Source: Oryctolagus cuniculus
Lineage: Eukaryota > Chordata > Mammalia > Lagomorpha > Leporidae
Reading direction: 5' to 3'
NCBI RefSeq assembly: GCF_964237555.1
Contig: NC_091442.1
Span: 56,580,011-56,644,010 of the forward strand
Length of the DNA stretch: 64,000 nucleotides
This document shows positions 24,600-34,529 of this stretch, one piece after another. The notes under the pieces were generated by a model. That model saw only the letters and a program-made list of their open reading frames with translations. It was not told the origin of the DNA and made no database searches. Numbering within the stretch: the stretch's first letter is position 1; the number at the start of each line of letters is the position of its first letter. The position numbers were made by a program, and so were the translations under genes.

Positions 24600-24850
24600 A
24601 ACACAGCGTAGCTTGCGTCTCCGCCACTAGGATTCAATCTAAGTTCCCCGGGCTAGCCTGGCGAATTCAACCCAGCGTACGTCTCCGCCCCACGATCTGG
24701 CTTCCCGTCCTTTGCTCCCCGGGCTAATCAGACGGATCCCAATCTGGCTTACGTCTCAGCTTCTGGTTTCAGCTTTTCGCCCCCTATTCCCGGGCTAACT
24801 TGAGAACCCCAAAGTGGCTTTCGTTTCCGCCTCGGCCTGCCCCCCGCGGC
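24600..24850. repeat. Three diverged copies of a 'cccgggcta' module
   Basis: The phrases ccccgggctagcctg, ccccgggctaatcag and tcccgggctaacttg are each followed by an (a/g)(c/t)gtctccgcc-like phrase (cgtacgtctccgcc, cttacgtctcagc, ctttcgtttccgcc). Spacing is about 80 bp. Confidence 0.7.
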
Positions 24851-25140
24851 TTCAATTTCCCTAACATTTTTCTCTACCCGGTATGTTTCCCCAAACTTTC
24901 CTCCAACGATATTCCTCCCTCATTTCTCCTGGCCTCTCCCCACAGTCCGCGTCCGAGTCTGTTTGTTCTAGCTTTCACTTTCGCTTTCGACCTTAGAGAT
25001 TTCTCCCAGCTTCCCCCCGTAGTCCGTATCCGAGTCTATGCCTAGGCTTTCAATAGCTTCTTCCGGCTCCTTTTTCGTCCGGCTTTTCCCTAGGCTGTTT
25101 GCTAATCTCTCTCTCCGGTAATTTCCCAGTTCTTCCCGTT

Positions 25141-25240
25141 TCTTCCCTCCTAAGTTTCCTATCCGAGTCAGGTTTCCTATCCGAGTCACTTCTTCCCTCC
25201 TAAGTTTCCTATCCGAGTCAGGTTTCCTATCCGAGTCACG
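25141..25240. repeat. Two 50-bp tandem copies beside the primer-binding site
   Basis: 25,141-25,190 and 25,191-25,240 are identical except for the last base. Each contains two copies of tttcctatccgagtca, so the primer-site half ATCCGAGTCA is present four times. Confidence 0.92.
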
Positions 25241-25246
25241 GCACCA
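25229..25246 (-). promoter_or_regulatory. Primer-binding site, complementary to tRNA-His 3' end
   Basis: The minus strand reads TGGTGCCGTGACTCGGAT, three bases (TAA) after the LTR. This is the 18-nt complement of the conserved mammalian tRNA-His acceptor end with CCA. Its distal half recurs in the neighbouring repeat. Confidence 0.85.
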
Positions 25247-25249
25247 TTA

Positions 25250-25710
25250 TGTCGCTCCCCCTCTTCGTGGAGGAACGACACAGGACCCTGCGCTGTTCTT
25301 TCATCTGCTCGGCCCTCCCCGGGTTTGCTGCTGGTTCTTCCCGGGTTGGCTACTATCCCTTCCACCTCCGTGGAAGGGCAGTTCCCCCTGGCCGCATTCC
25401 CCACTTCCGCAGGGGAGCGGCACACCGCCGGCCGGCTCTCTGGGGGCTGCACGGGTTCCCTTAGATGTTCCCCATAGATGTTCCTGGTGCATGCCGTCTC
25501 TCTCCTCCTTTATAGTCCTCCTCCGCCAATCCCAACTCGGCTGAGTACGCTGCTCTCCAATCAGGAGCAAGTCCTACAGTTAATTGGTTGAACTGGAGGC
25601 AGCTGTGCGGAAGCTGTTTACTTCTCTCCCAGCGCCATATTGTGGGAGAGCAGATGCATAGAATAAGTCCTAATTCGAGTAACTTAGTCTAGTCCGGATT
25701 GCTCCCCACA
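25250..25710 (-). repeat. 5' LTR of the minus-strand retrotransposon
   Basis: Read on the minus strand it starts TGTGGGGAGC and ends GGGAGCGACA. A TATA box (TATAAAG) lies at plus positions 25,508-25,514, and a CCAAT box lies upstream at 25,583-25,587. No canonical AATAAA was found in the LTR, so the polyadenylation signal must be non-canonical. It would drive transcription leftward through the interior. Confidence 0.92.
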
Positions 25711-25842
25711 CAAATAAATAAAATAAAGCTCAAAAAATGTTATCTAAAAAAGAACTAAAAGAACTTAGGATATTTAACCAGAAAGCATTAACCCTACTAT
25801 TCCAGCATCCTATATACAGGACACCTATAAAGACTTAAACTG

Positions 25843-26185
25843 GGGCCGGCGCCACGGCTCACTAGGCTAATCCTCCGCCTAGCGGCGCCGGCACACCGGA
25901 TTCTAGTCCCGGTTGGGGAGCCGGATTCTGTCCCGGTTGCCCCTCTTCCAGGCCAGCTCTCCGCTGTGGCCAGGGAGTGCAGTGGAGGATGGCCCAGGTG
26001 CTTGGGCCCTGCACCCCATGGGAGACCAGGAAAAGCACCTGGCTCCTGGCTCCTGCCATCGGATCAGCGCAGTGCGCCGGCCGCAGTGCGCTGGCCGCGG
26101 CGGCCATTGGAGGATGAACCAACGGCAAAAGGAAGACCTTTCTTTCTGTCTCTGTCTCTCTCTCTCACTGTCCACTCTGCCTGTC

Positions 26186-26213
<28 letters not shown>
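25843..26213 (+). mobile_element. C-SINE, form 3
   Basis: The TSD agacttaaactg flanks it, and the poly(A) is about 27 bases long. Confidence 0.92.
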
Positions 26214-26216
<3 letters not shown>

Positions 26217-26308
26217 CTTAAACTGAGCAATAAATATACCATTTAGGGTAACTTTGAAATAAATACTATGTCATAGAAATATTCACAGAATTTAAAACCT
26301 TGGACTGA

Positions 26309-26610
26309 TTTTTAAAAATGTATTAGTTTGAAAGGCAGAGTGACAGATCTTTCATTCACTGGTTCATACTCCAAATGTTCCCAACATACTTCAAAATACC
26401 AGACAACAGCCAGGAACCAAGAATTCCATCCTAGTCTCCCACATGGGTGTCAGGGGCCCAAACATTTGTGCCATATCCTGCTGCCCTCCCAGGCACATTA
26501 GCAAGAATTTGGATTGGAAGTAGAGTAGCCGGGCCTTGAACCGGCACTCTAAAATGGGAAGCTGGCACTGCAAGCAGTGGTTTCACCTACTGTGGCCAGA
26601 CACTGACCCC
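26309..26610 (-). mobile_element. C-SINE, old
   Basis: Reversed, diverged copy ending tggccagacactgacccc. Confidence 0.75.
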
Positions 26611-26774
26611 AGGACTTAGTGGTTTAATGGGGCATATATATCATCAAACATGCGAAGTCTGCGTGTAGACAAGGAATCGGGTTTATTTACTGTGGCTTTA
26701 GATGACAGAACTAAAGAGCTTCTGCACAATGTAAAGAATGTTCTAAAAGTAGAGCCCCCCTGGGATGGAAGTTA

Positions 26775-27076
26775 TGATACTGGGGTATAGCTGTTGTTTG
26801 GAATGCCCAGATCCCATATCAGAGTGCCTGGTTCAAGGCCCAGCTACTCCACTTCTGATCCAGCTTCTGGCTAATGCATACTGGGAAGCAGCAGATGATG
26901 GCTCAAGTGTTTGGGCCCCTGTTACCCACATGAGAGATGTGGATTGAATTCTGGACTCATGGCTTTGACTGGCCAGGTTCCAGCTATCGTGGGCATTTGG
27001 GAAGTAAAAGAGTAGGTGGAGCTCCCTCTCTCTCTCTGTCACTCTGCCTTTCAAAATAAACATTTAAGAATAAAAA
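26775..27076 (+). mobile_element. C-SINE, old
   Basis: Diverged head, body with cttctggctaatgcatac, tail AATAAACATTTAAG. Confidence 0.72.
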
Positions 27077-27079
27077 TGT

Positions 27080-27725
27080 AGGGGCCGCAGCATTGTGGCG
27101 CAGCAAGAAAGCTGCCACCTGTGATGCCGGCATCCCATATGGGATGTTTATATCCTGGTTGCTCCACTTCAAATCCAGCTCCTTGCTAATGGTCTGAGAA
27201 AAGCAGCGAAAGATGGCCTAAGTGTTTGCCACCCACATGTGAGACCCATATGAAGCTCCTGGCTTTGGCCTGGCCCAGGGCTGGCCACTGAGGATATCTG
27301 GGAGGTGAACCAGTGGATGGAAGATCACTCTCTCTCTCTGTGGAACTCTGACTTTCAAATAAAACAAAGAAAAGTATTTAAAAATAAATCGGGCTGGTGC
27401 CGTGGCTCACTTGGTTAATCTTCCACCTGGGGTGCCGGCATCCCATATGGGCGCCGGTTCTAGTCCCGGCTGCTCCTCTTCCAGTCCAGCTCTCTGTTGT
27501 GGCCTGGGAAGGCAGTGGAGGATGGCCCAAGTGCTTGGGTGCCTGCACCCATGTGGGAGAACAGGAGGAAGCACCTGGCTCCTGGCTTCTGACCAGCATA
27601 GCTCTGGCCCTAGCAGCCATTTGGGGGGTGAACCAATGGAAGGAAGACCTTTCTCTCTGTCTCTCACTGTCTAACTCTATCTGTCAAATAAATAAAAATT
27701 TTTAAAAATTAAATAAATAAAAATG
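27080..27725 (+). mobile_element. C-SINE, form 1, split in its tail
   Basis: The body is 27,080-27,388. The TSD aaaaatgtag lies before it and after the following nested SINE, showing that the two form one composite insertion. Confidence 0.82.
27390..27715 (+). mobile_element. C-SINE, form 2, nested
   Basis: Head ggctggtgccgtggctcact. It is inserted in the AAATAAAT tail of the preceding SINE. Confidence 0.85.
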
Positions 27726-27805
27726 TAGCGCTCTAACAATGAAACATGGTATCTGCGAATGGGGACCTTTCCTTAGAGCATTCAGAAGTTAAAAGCCCAA
27801 TGATC

Positions 27806-28132
27806 AGGACTGGCTCTGTGGTGTAGCAGGTAAAGCCTCCACCTGCAGTGCCGGCATCCCATATGAGCACCGGTTTGAGCCCTGGCTGCTCCAGTTCCCA
27901 TCCAGCTCCCTACTAATGAACCTAGGAAAGCAGCAGAAGATGGCCCAAGTGCTTGGGCCTCTGCACCCATGTGGGAGACCTGAATAAATTCCTGGCTCCT
28001 AGCTTCAGATTGGCTCAGTTCCAGTCATTTTGGCCATTTGGGGCGTGAACCAGTGGGTGGAAGATCTTTCTTTCTCTCTCTCTCTCTCTCCCTCTGCCTC
28101 TCTGTAACTTTGCCTTTCAAATAAATAAATAA

Positions 28133-28163
<31 letters not shown>

Positions 28164-28164
28164 G
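27806..28164 (+). mobile_element. C-SINE, form 1
   Basis: Full-length with AAATAAATAAATAAATC and a mixed T/A tail. Confidence 0.85.
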
Positions 28165-28257
28165 GTCATCAATCTGGAGTTCTAAATATGATGTTTTCAT
28201 ATACCCTGAATATATGTGATCCCAAAGAAGCCTCTTGGCAAAGGGCAACATTTATTT

Positions 28258-28580
28258 TTATTTTTTAAGGTTTATTTATTTATTTAAAAGAGTTACAGAG
28301 AGAGGGAAAAACAGAGAGAGGGAATCTTCCATCCATTTATTTACTCCACAGCTGGTGGCAATGACCAGGGCAAATTAGGCCAGAGCCAGGAACTAGGAGC
28401 TTCTTCCAGGTCCCCCAGGTGGGTGCAGGGGCCAAGGGACCTAGGCCATCTTGTGCTGCTTTCCCAGGCATTAGCAGGGACTGGAACCAGAAGTAGAGCA
28501 GCCAGGACTCAAACTGGCACCCATATGGGATGCCAGTGTCACAGGCAGCGGCTTAACCTGGTATGCCACAACACCAGCCT
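28258..28580 (-). mobile_element. C-SINE, diverged form 1
   Basis: The target repeat acattt lies on both sides. The copy ends gccacaacaccagcct. Confidence 0.82.
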
Positions 28581-30250
28581 CGGAAGAGAACATTTAAAAA
28601 TGAGTGCACATCAGAGAATCTTACAATTGTTTTCTATGACATGTTTTTAAAGAGACAGAAGACTTTTCATGAACTCCAAAGTCATAGACCCATTTTCAGA
28701 GAAACCAACAACAACAAAATTAACATTTTTTTTCTTTTTTAATGAATGCTGCATTTGATTTTCCCTCAAAGAAACAACATCTGCATCTGCAGTACCTTTG
28801 TCAAGAGACATGGGCAGCTACAGGCCAGCCTGCCCAACAGTGCAAGGAGAGCGCTCTCCGTCATTTGCATGGCAGAGCCATTTGCCCCACCTAAGACTTC
28901 CTTGAAGGAGGCGGCTCCTCCATATCGGACAGGGATGCCCGCCGCCGTGGAACACGACTCCCTCCCACTGCAGCCTGGGGGAAGCTCAGTCTTGACCCGC
29001 AGAAAGCAACAACTTGCGAGGATTTCAGAGCAGCTGTGGTTGACCAGAGTCGTGGACTGCACATTGAGGCAAAGTAGTAGCGTTAAGAGTTGGTTGAAAA
29101 AATAATTTTCATTTTGGGTTAGAAGCGAGGAAAGAGAGTGAGACATGGAAATGGTAGGCGTTGATGTGTTAAAGTCAGGAAAACCAGAGGTGTTTAACAA
29201 CACTGACACTATCGCAGAGCGTAAACTTCGATCCACAAGTTGAAAAATGAGCAGCTCTCTCTAGCTTTCTACCTGACGGCAACATTAGTGAGAAAAACAA
29301 AATCTCGTACTTAATACACTTAACAGTGCCCAAGTCAAAGCCATCAGAAAGTCTCTGGAAGACCAAAAGCAAGGGACTTTGCTCTCTCATTGGATTTTTT
29401 TTTTTTTAATGTGTCAGGCAAATGGTGAAAATGTTCTGAATGTTCAATAGCAAAGCTCTTAATGTAAAATACTAGCCCAACTCAGTAGCTAAGGGGTCAG
29501 GAATTAATTGGTCTCAATGTGCTGTAGGGGCAACTTCCTACCAGGAGCAAAAGCTTCAATTGGCTGCTGAAAATCGAAAGTTATTACAAAACTACATCAT
29601 CTGGTCTCTCTTCATATAATACCTTTACTGCTATTTCAGATATTATTTTACTTCTCAGAAGTAAAAGTAGAGAAGGAATGCAAAAGAAAAATCTATGCCA
29701 CAGCAAAAACAATTAATCGGCTGCTATTAGTCTAGTGCATTATTAAACGATACACAAAGGGCAAAGGCCTTTCCTTTTTCTGTACAGAATTAAGAACAAA
29801 CTGGTAAGACTACTTAGCACAGCTGCCAAACTCTTCTTTAGCTTCTTTTCTTACAAACACGGTACATTTCGCAACAGCCTCCACTTACCTTGCACTCTCC
29901 ATGTTTAAGTACAAATTGTGTTTGATTTCCCAAACCCTCACCCTAACATATTATGACATATCTTCAGTTTCTGAGTCTAAACACAAAGGAAGAAACTGAG
30001 AAATTTCCACTTTCCTGAAACACGCGTCTATTTTATTTACACCGTTAAAAAAATACAGATAAACGGACTGCAGCCATCCATTTAACAACTCTTCAAGAAC
30101 GCATGAAGAAGATACTTTTAACAAAACAAACTTAATTTTAGTGTCTTTGTGCTTCCAATGTCTGTAAGGACTGATGCTTCTACAGGCATTGCACTACTGC
30201 AAAAAATGTAAGCGTGGGAATTGAAAGAACTTGCGGGGAAAACTCTGCAC
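28581..30250. other. SINE-free region upstream of the CpG island
   Basis: Unique sequence. At 28,746-29,105 a 119-codon plus frame contains a protein-like middle part rich in P, K and E. I do not recognise it. It may be a degraded retrocopy, an exon or chance. A candidate minus-strand exon at 29,889-29,976 is listed separately. Confidence 0.35.
29889..29976 (-). other. Candidate 88-nt exon of a leftward transcript
   Basis: On the minus strand a long pyrimidine tract ends in an AG at 29,977-29,978 (tttcttcctttgtgtttag). 88 nt later there is a strong donor, AAG|GTAAGT, at 29,889/29,888. All three frames are closed early, as in a 5' UTR exon. An ATG with a fair start context (AACATGG) lies 14 nt before the donor and reads Met-Glu-Ser-Ala across it. 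The exon lies 1.4 kb downstream of the CpG-island promoter for a minus-strand gene. This is a splice-pattern prediction only. Confidence 0.35.
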
Positions 30251-30254
30251 ACCA

Positions 30255-31690
30255 GCTACGAACCCAGGCGTAAGGTGACAGGGCTAAACCAAGCTCTGCT
30301 CACGGGAAACCAACGGCTGAAGTTAGGAAAGGAGCGAGGCGGGAGTCTGGGTAGGAGGTGCGCCGGGGAGTAAACACTGCAGCCCGAGAACACAACAAGC
30401 AACCCCGAGCGGCGTGGAGGCCCCCCCCGGGACTGAGTCCCGAGCCCACGTCCCCTTGTGAGTCTGGAAGCGGGGAGAGGAGGAGGAGGGGTGCAAGCGC
30501 CCCGTTTCTCTCCTCTCCCGCTGTGCCCGCGTTCCTGCAGGCGGGGCACCCGTCGGGGGGCCAGATCCCCGGGTCCCGGCCTGCCCGGGACACCTGGCTG
30601 TAGCCAAACACCGCCCCCAACTCCTCTCAGCTCTCAGAGCCTGCCCACCGCCGTGCCTCCTGGCCAGCTCAGCCCACCCACACCCCTTCTTCAACTCATT
30701 CACTTCATTTTCTCCAAACCCCTACTTTCTTGCCCACGTCGCATCCCCGACACTCTTCTGATGAACTCGACAGAAACGCTACGACCCTCGTTTGCAATCA
30801 CTAACCCCGATCTCTCCAGTCAGATCCAGCGCCTGTCTCCACCTGATCAGGATCCTGGTTCTCACCTACTTATTCCTACTTCCTGGCTATTACTTCTGCC
30901 TTTTCCAACGCCAAAGCCTCTAACCCCACTCTTGGGGAAGCCCTTGGGTCTGGTTCGCTGCCCTTCCTCTTCCTCCCATTTCCAGGACCCTTCCATTAGG
31001 CTCCGCTGGAACACCTTTCCCACAGGATTCAAGTGCCCCCTGCATGCCACGCCCTGTGCCCCCCGGGGCTACTTACCCCAAGTTCTCCCCACACTTCAGG
31101 CCTCTGGCCCCGCCTTCCCCCCCAAAGGAAGGAGGCGGGAGGAGGGAGCGAAGAGGGGCGTCACTCCGCGAGGTAAACTCGACCTCCCATTAGCGCTCAC
31201 CGCCGCCAATCGTGGCTGCCCTTTCTCTTATTGGCCGCGCTTAGTCTACGCCCCACCCTCTTCCTCAGACAGGGCCCGGCCACCGCCTCAGCGCCCCCGT
31301 CCAACACAGACTGGGAGGGGAGACCCCGGCCCGGGACGCCGTGACTGGCCAGAGTTGAAGGGGAGACTCCCGTCAGATCATGGACTAGCTAACGTGAACA
31401 GGACTCACCCGCTGGTAGCTCCGACGCCTCCCGCCCGCCCGCGCTCGGTCCCACAATCTGTCTCCAGCTCCTTCTTTCCCCCCTCAGCGGAGCAGATACT
31501 TTCCTCCCGTCCGGCCAGACGCGCTCACCTCTCGCGAGAAGTGGGGGGTGGAGGTGGGGAAGGGCGAGATCTGTGGGGGCTGAGTTGGAGAGGGGCCGAG
31601 GGGCGGGGCTTGCTGTGGGCCGGGCTGGCGAGGGCGGCTGAGCGAGTTCTGTACACACAGGCCACACGTGTTCGGCTGTGGAATCCGGGC

Positions 31691-31721
<31 letters not shown>

Positions 31722-31740
31722 GCCGGGGGACGGCAAAGAA
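30255..31740. promoter_or_regulatory. CpG-island promoter, probably divergent
   Basis: About 1.5 kb of GC- and CpG-rich, repeat-free sequence in otherwise AT-rich DNA. Visible elements are a CCAAT at 31,206-31,210 with an inverted CCAAT at 31,230-31,234 (NF-Y type pair), the palindrome TCTCGCGAGA at 31,530-31,539, and a GC box GGGGCGGGGC near 31,600-31,609. TCTCGCGAGA is known from TATA-less, often bidirectional housekeeping promoters. No TATA box is evident. A good splice donor for a leftward exon (GCGG|GTGAGT) lies at 31,409/31,408, about 120 bp from the palindrome. On the plus strand, ACGG|GTGAGT lies near 31,914. The 458-codon plus frame across the island has no recognisable domain and is probably chance. 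Confidence 0.7.
31691..31715. repeat. (TG)n microsatellite
   Basis: An uninterrupted TG run at the edge of the CpG island. Confidence 0.95.
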
Positions 31741-32344
31741 AGGAAACGGGAGGAGAGGGAGCCTTGACAGGTGCATGTCGTGGTGGAGATGCAAACAGTG
31801 GGGTATGAGATGTGTCAAAGGAGCACATTTTTAAAACGAGACAAGGTTATACCTCGGCCAAGTTGTATAAAGGGTTGGGGCGGAGGCGAGGCGGGTACTC
31901 AGGGTCCCAAACGGGTGAGTAGTTGTGTGCTCTTGTTTGCACGTAGAGTGCCCACCCTGTGGCAGCTCAATGTGCGGTGGGGGATGGAGGGAAGGGAGGG
32001 AGAGGTAAGGGTTCATTCAACCCAGGAAATGGCTACTTAAAAAAGCATGTGCTGGTCGTTTCTACTGCCTTTCAGGGTCCTCATAGGCTTAAGGGCAGAG
32101 TCACTTAAAATGCCCCTAGTCTTGGAACTGGAGTGGAATGCTTTGGGAAAAGCAGCCCTCCTGCGCGGTCCACCCGCTGCCATGTAATGGCCCCCTGGCC
32201 TTGGACCAAACGCTTTTTCCACAGTAGGGCTAGGATCCCATTTTACTCAGAGTTGCAGTAAGCAAGGGAGATACATGAAACTGCTAGGGAATTAACACTA
32301 TAGATGTGTGTTTGTATGTGTGTGTAATATATGTATTTTTTACT
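31741..32344. other. Unique region flanking the CpG island
   Basis: SINE-free. It contains the possible plus-strand donor GGGTGAGTAG near 31,914 and no protein-like frame. Confidence 0.35.
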
Positions 32345-32690
32345 CAATAAGTGCTTTCACAAGACGTAATAGGGCTCACCGTGTGCTAAGCACTGTTCTA
32401 GGCTGTGGAGAAGAGCAGGTGGACCAGGGAGGCCCCTGCTTTGGGAGAATGGCTATTTATTGTAGGGGATGGAGGAAATAATCAATAAGCCCACAGACCC
32501 AAATTGTCAAATAGTGGAGAGTGCTTGGGGGTGGGGGAAGAAGACAAAGTGACTGGGGTGGGAGAGAAACTTTTTACTCCTGTTGTTAAAAGAAGGCCTC
32601 TTTGAGGAAGTAGTGTTCAAACCATGAGGTTGACCACGAGGAGATGGCCCCTGGGGGAGATTTGGGGGGAAAACATCAAATGCAGAGGTG
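32345..32690 (+). repeat. Ancient mammalian-wide interspersed repeat, family not assigned
   Basis: The order 'gctaagcactgttctaggct ... aaggcctctttgaggaagta' is typical of a widespread old repeat. The same family occurs at 6.5 and 52.1 kb. Confidence 0.45.
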
Positions 32691-32992
32691 ACAGTCAAAA
32701 TCTTATTGTGTGGTTAAAATGATAAGCTTTATGTTATGTGTGTTTTAACCACAACTAAAAACTTAAAAATGTTCAAATTAATAAGGAGAGTAGGCTTGCA
32801 ATATTGCTTATGGAATCTGTGTTTGGCTTTCTGAGCTCCCCACCTGGGATCTTCCAGGTCTTCACTGCACCCTCCGGGATGCTAGTGGTTTTTCCCTAGA
32901 GAACAAAAGTGAGAGAGAGGCATAGAATCTCTCAGGTTCTTTCCCATCTACTCTCCCCTGAAACAATTCCTACTTAAAAGAATACAGTGATA

Positions 32993-33145
32993 GGGGCTGA
33001 GTGCCCGTTTGCGCCCCAGCTGCTCCACTTCCAATCCAGCTCCCTACCAATGTACCTGGGAAAACAGTGGAAGATGGCCCGAGGACTGGGGCCCCTGCCA
33101 CTCACAAGGGAGACCCTGTTGGAGTTCTGAGCTCCTGGCTTCACC
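32993..33145 (+). mobile_element. C-SINE, partial
   Basis: A short piece from gctgctccacttccaatcca to gagctcctggcttc. The tail is missing. Confidence 0.7.
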
Positions 33146-33392
33146 CATTATTTAATTTACATCTTTAGAATGGAGATATAACTCACAGATCCTAAAACTC
33201 ACCTTTTAATAGTGCATAGCTCAGTGATTTTTATATATTCACAAAGTTACACAACGGTTACCACTCTCTAATCCCAGACTGTTCTCATCACCCAAAAAGA
33301 AACCCGTGCTCACTGCCAGCTGCTCATGATTTAGCCTGCACCAACCTCTGGCAATCATGAGGGTCTGTCTCTGTGGATGTGCCTGTTGTGGA

Positions 33393-33713
33393 TTTTTTTT
33401 TTAAGATTTATTTATTTATTTGAAAGGCAGAGTTACAGAGAGGCAGAGATAGAGAGAGATTGTCCATCTGCTGGTTCACTCCCCAGATGGCTGCACGGTT
33501 GGAGCTGGGCTAATCTGAAGCCAGGAGCCAGGAGTTTCTTCCAGGTCGCCCACGTGGGTGCAGGGCCCCAAGCACCTGGGCCATATTCTGCTTTCCCAGG
33601 CAATAGCAGAGATCTGGAACGGAAGTGGAGCAGCTGGGATTTGAGCTGGCGCCCATATGAGATGTCAGCACTGCAGGCAGCAGCTTTACCTGCTATGCCA
33701 CAGCGCCGGCCCC
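33393..33713 (-). mobile_element. C-SINE, form 1
   Basis: Full-length reversed copy inside the old L1, ending gccacagcgccggcccc. Confidence 0.88.
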
Positions 33714-34205
33714 ATTTTCACTTAGTCTAATTACTGATAAGCTAGTATTTATACCTGCCGTTTGATATTTATTCTCTGTATACCTTTTCCCCCTTCCACC
33801 ATTACTGTTGTCTATTTATGTTAAATAAATATTTCTAGTGTGCTATTTTAATTCTTTTGAGATTGCAATAAATTCTTAATTTATAGTACTCTATTGTGGG
33901 TTAATAACAGCTTAGTTTTAACAGTATACAAATGATGTCCAGCTTTATTTTCCTAAATCCTCCTTTGTGCTCTTATCATATGAATCACATTTCTTCAGTG
34001 TATTCCTATTAACATAGGTCTACAATGATTGTTTTATACAGTTGCCTTTTAAATATGATAGGAGAAAAACAGTTATAGACAAAATTACACGAAAATATCT
34101 TTGTATTTAAGTATATGGTTAACTTTACTGGTGCTCTTTATTTCTTCATGTGGATTAGAATGACTGCCTAGTATCCTTTCATTTCACCGTGAAGATTCCC
34201 TTTAT

Positions 34206-34509
34206 TTTTTTTTTTCAAGATTTTATTTATTTATTTGAGAGGGAGAGCCACAGTGAGAGGGAGAGACAGAAAGAGAGGTTTTCCATCTGCTAGTTCACTC
34301 CCTAGATAGCCGCATCAGCTGGAGCTGTGCCAGTCTGAAGCCAGGAGCCAGGAGGTTCCTCCGGGTCTCCCATGTGGGTGCAGGGACCCAAGGACTTGGG
34401 CCATCTTCTGCTGCTTTCCCAGGCCACAGCAGAGAGCTGGATCAGAAGTGGAGCAGCTGGTACTTGAACTGGTGCCCATAGGGGATGCTGGCGCCCCAGA
34501 GCTGGCTCC
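34206..34509 (-). mobile_element. C-SINE, form 1
   Basis: The L1-derived target tccctttat/tccctttag is duplicated around it. Confidence 0.85.
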
Positions 34510-34529
34510 TCCCTTTAGTATTCTTCTCT

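Larger units (their letters stand above)
23330..25710 (-). mobile_element. Non-autonomous LTR retrotransposon, full-length, very young
   Basis: The element is 2,381 bp on the minus strand. Two 461-bp LTRs starting TG and ending CA enclose a 1,459-bp interior. By eye the LTRs agree at every position, which implies a very recent insertion. A 5-bp target duplication, caaat, flanks it (23,325-23,329 and 25,711-25,715). The interior has a tRNA-His primer-binding site next to the 5' LTR and a polypurine tract next to the 3' LTR, so the marks needed in cis for reverse transcription are present. No gag, protease, reverse transcriptase, integrase or env-like frame exists. The longest frames are short and lie on the GC-rich, pyrimidine-rich plus strand. 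The interior is built of several tandem-repeat modules. By structure it parallels parasitic LTR elements that borrow proteins from an autonomous endogenous retrovirus. The helper is inferred and not seen here. Family name unknown to me. Confidence 0.9.
23026..25735 (+). mobile_element. C-SINE, form 1, split by an LTR retrotransposon
   Basis: The body is 23,026-23,329. The rest of the tail (caaataaataaaataaagc) resumes at 25,711 after the LTR element. The SINE's own TSD, agttatcta/tgttatcta, lies before 23,026 and after 25,736, so the SINE was in place first. Confidence 0.9.

Noticed and set aside
24159..24630. Two plus-strand frames of 144 and 150 codons in the retrotransposon interior
   Set aside because: They run antisense to the element through repeated pyrimidine-rich modules. 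They show no retroviral motif and overlap each other in two frames.
28766..29236. 156-codon minus frame
   Set aside because: It has no ATG-supported start or splice pattern. The AG at about 29,270 would lead straight into an in-frame stop from the candidate upstream exon.
30458..31834. 458-codon open frame across the CpG island
   Set aside because: No recognisable domain, composition driven by GC-rich promoter DNA, and it runs through CCAAT boxes, the TCTCGCGAGA motif and a TG microsatellite. Most likely a chance frame.
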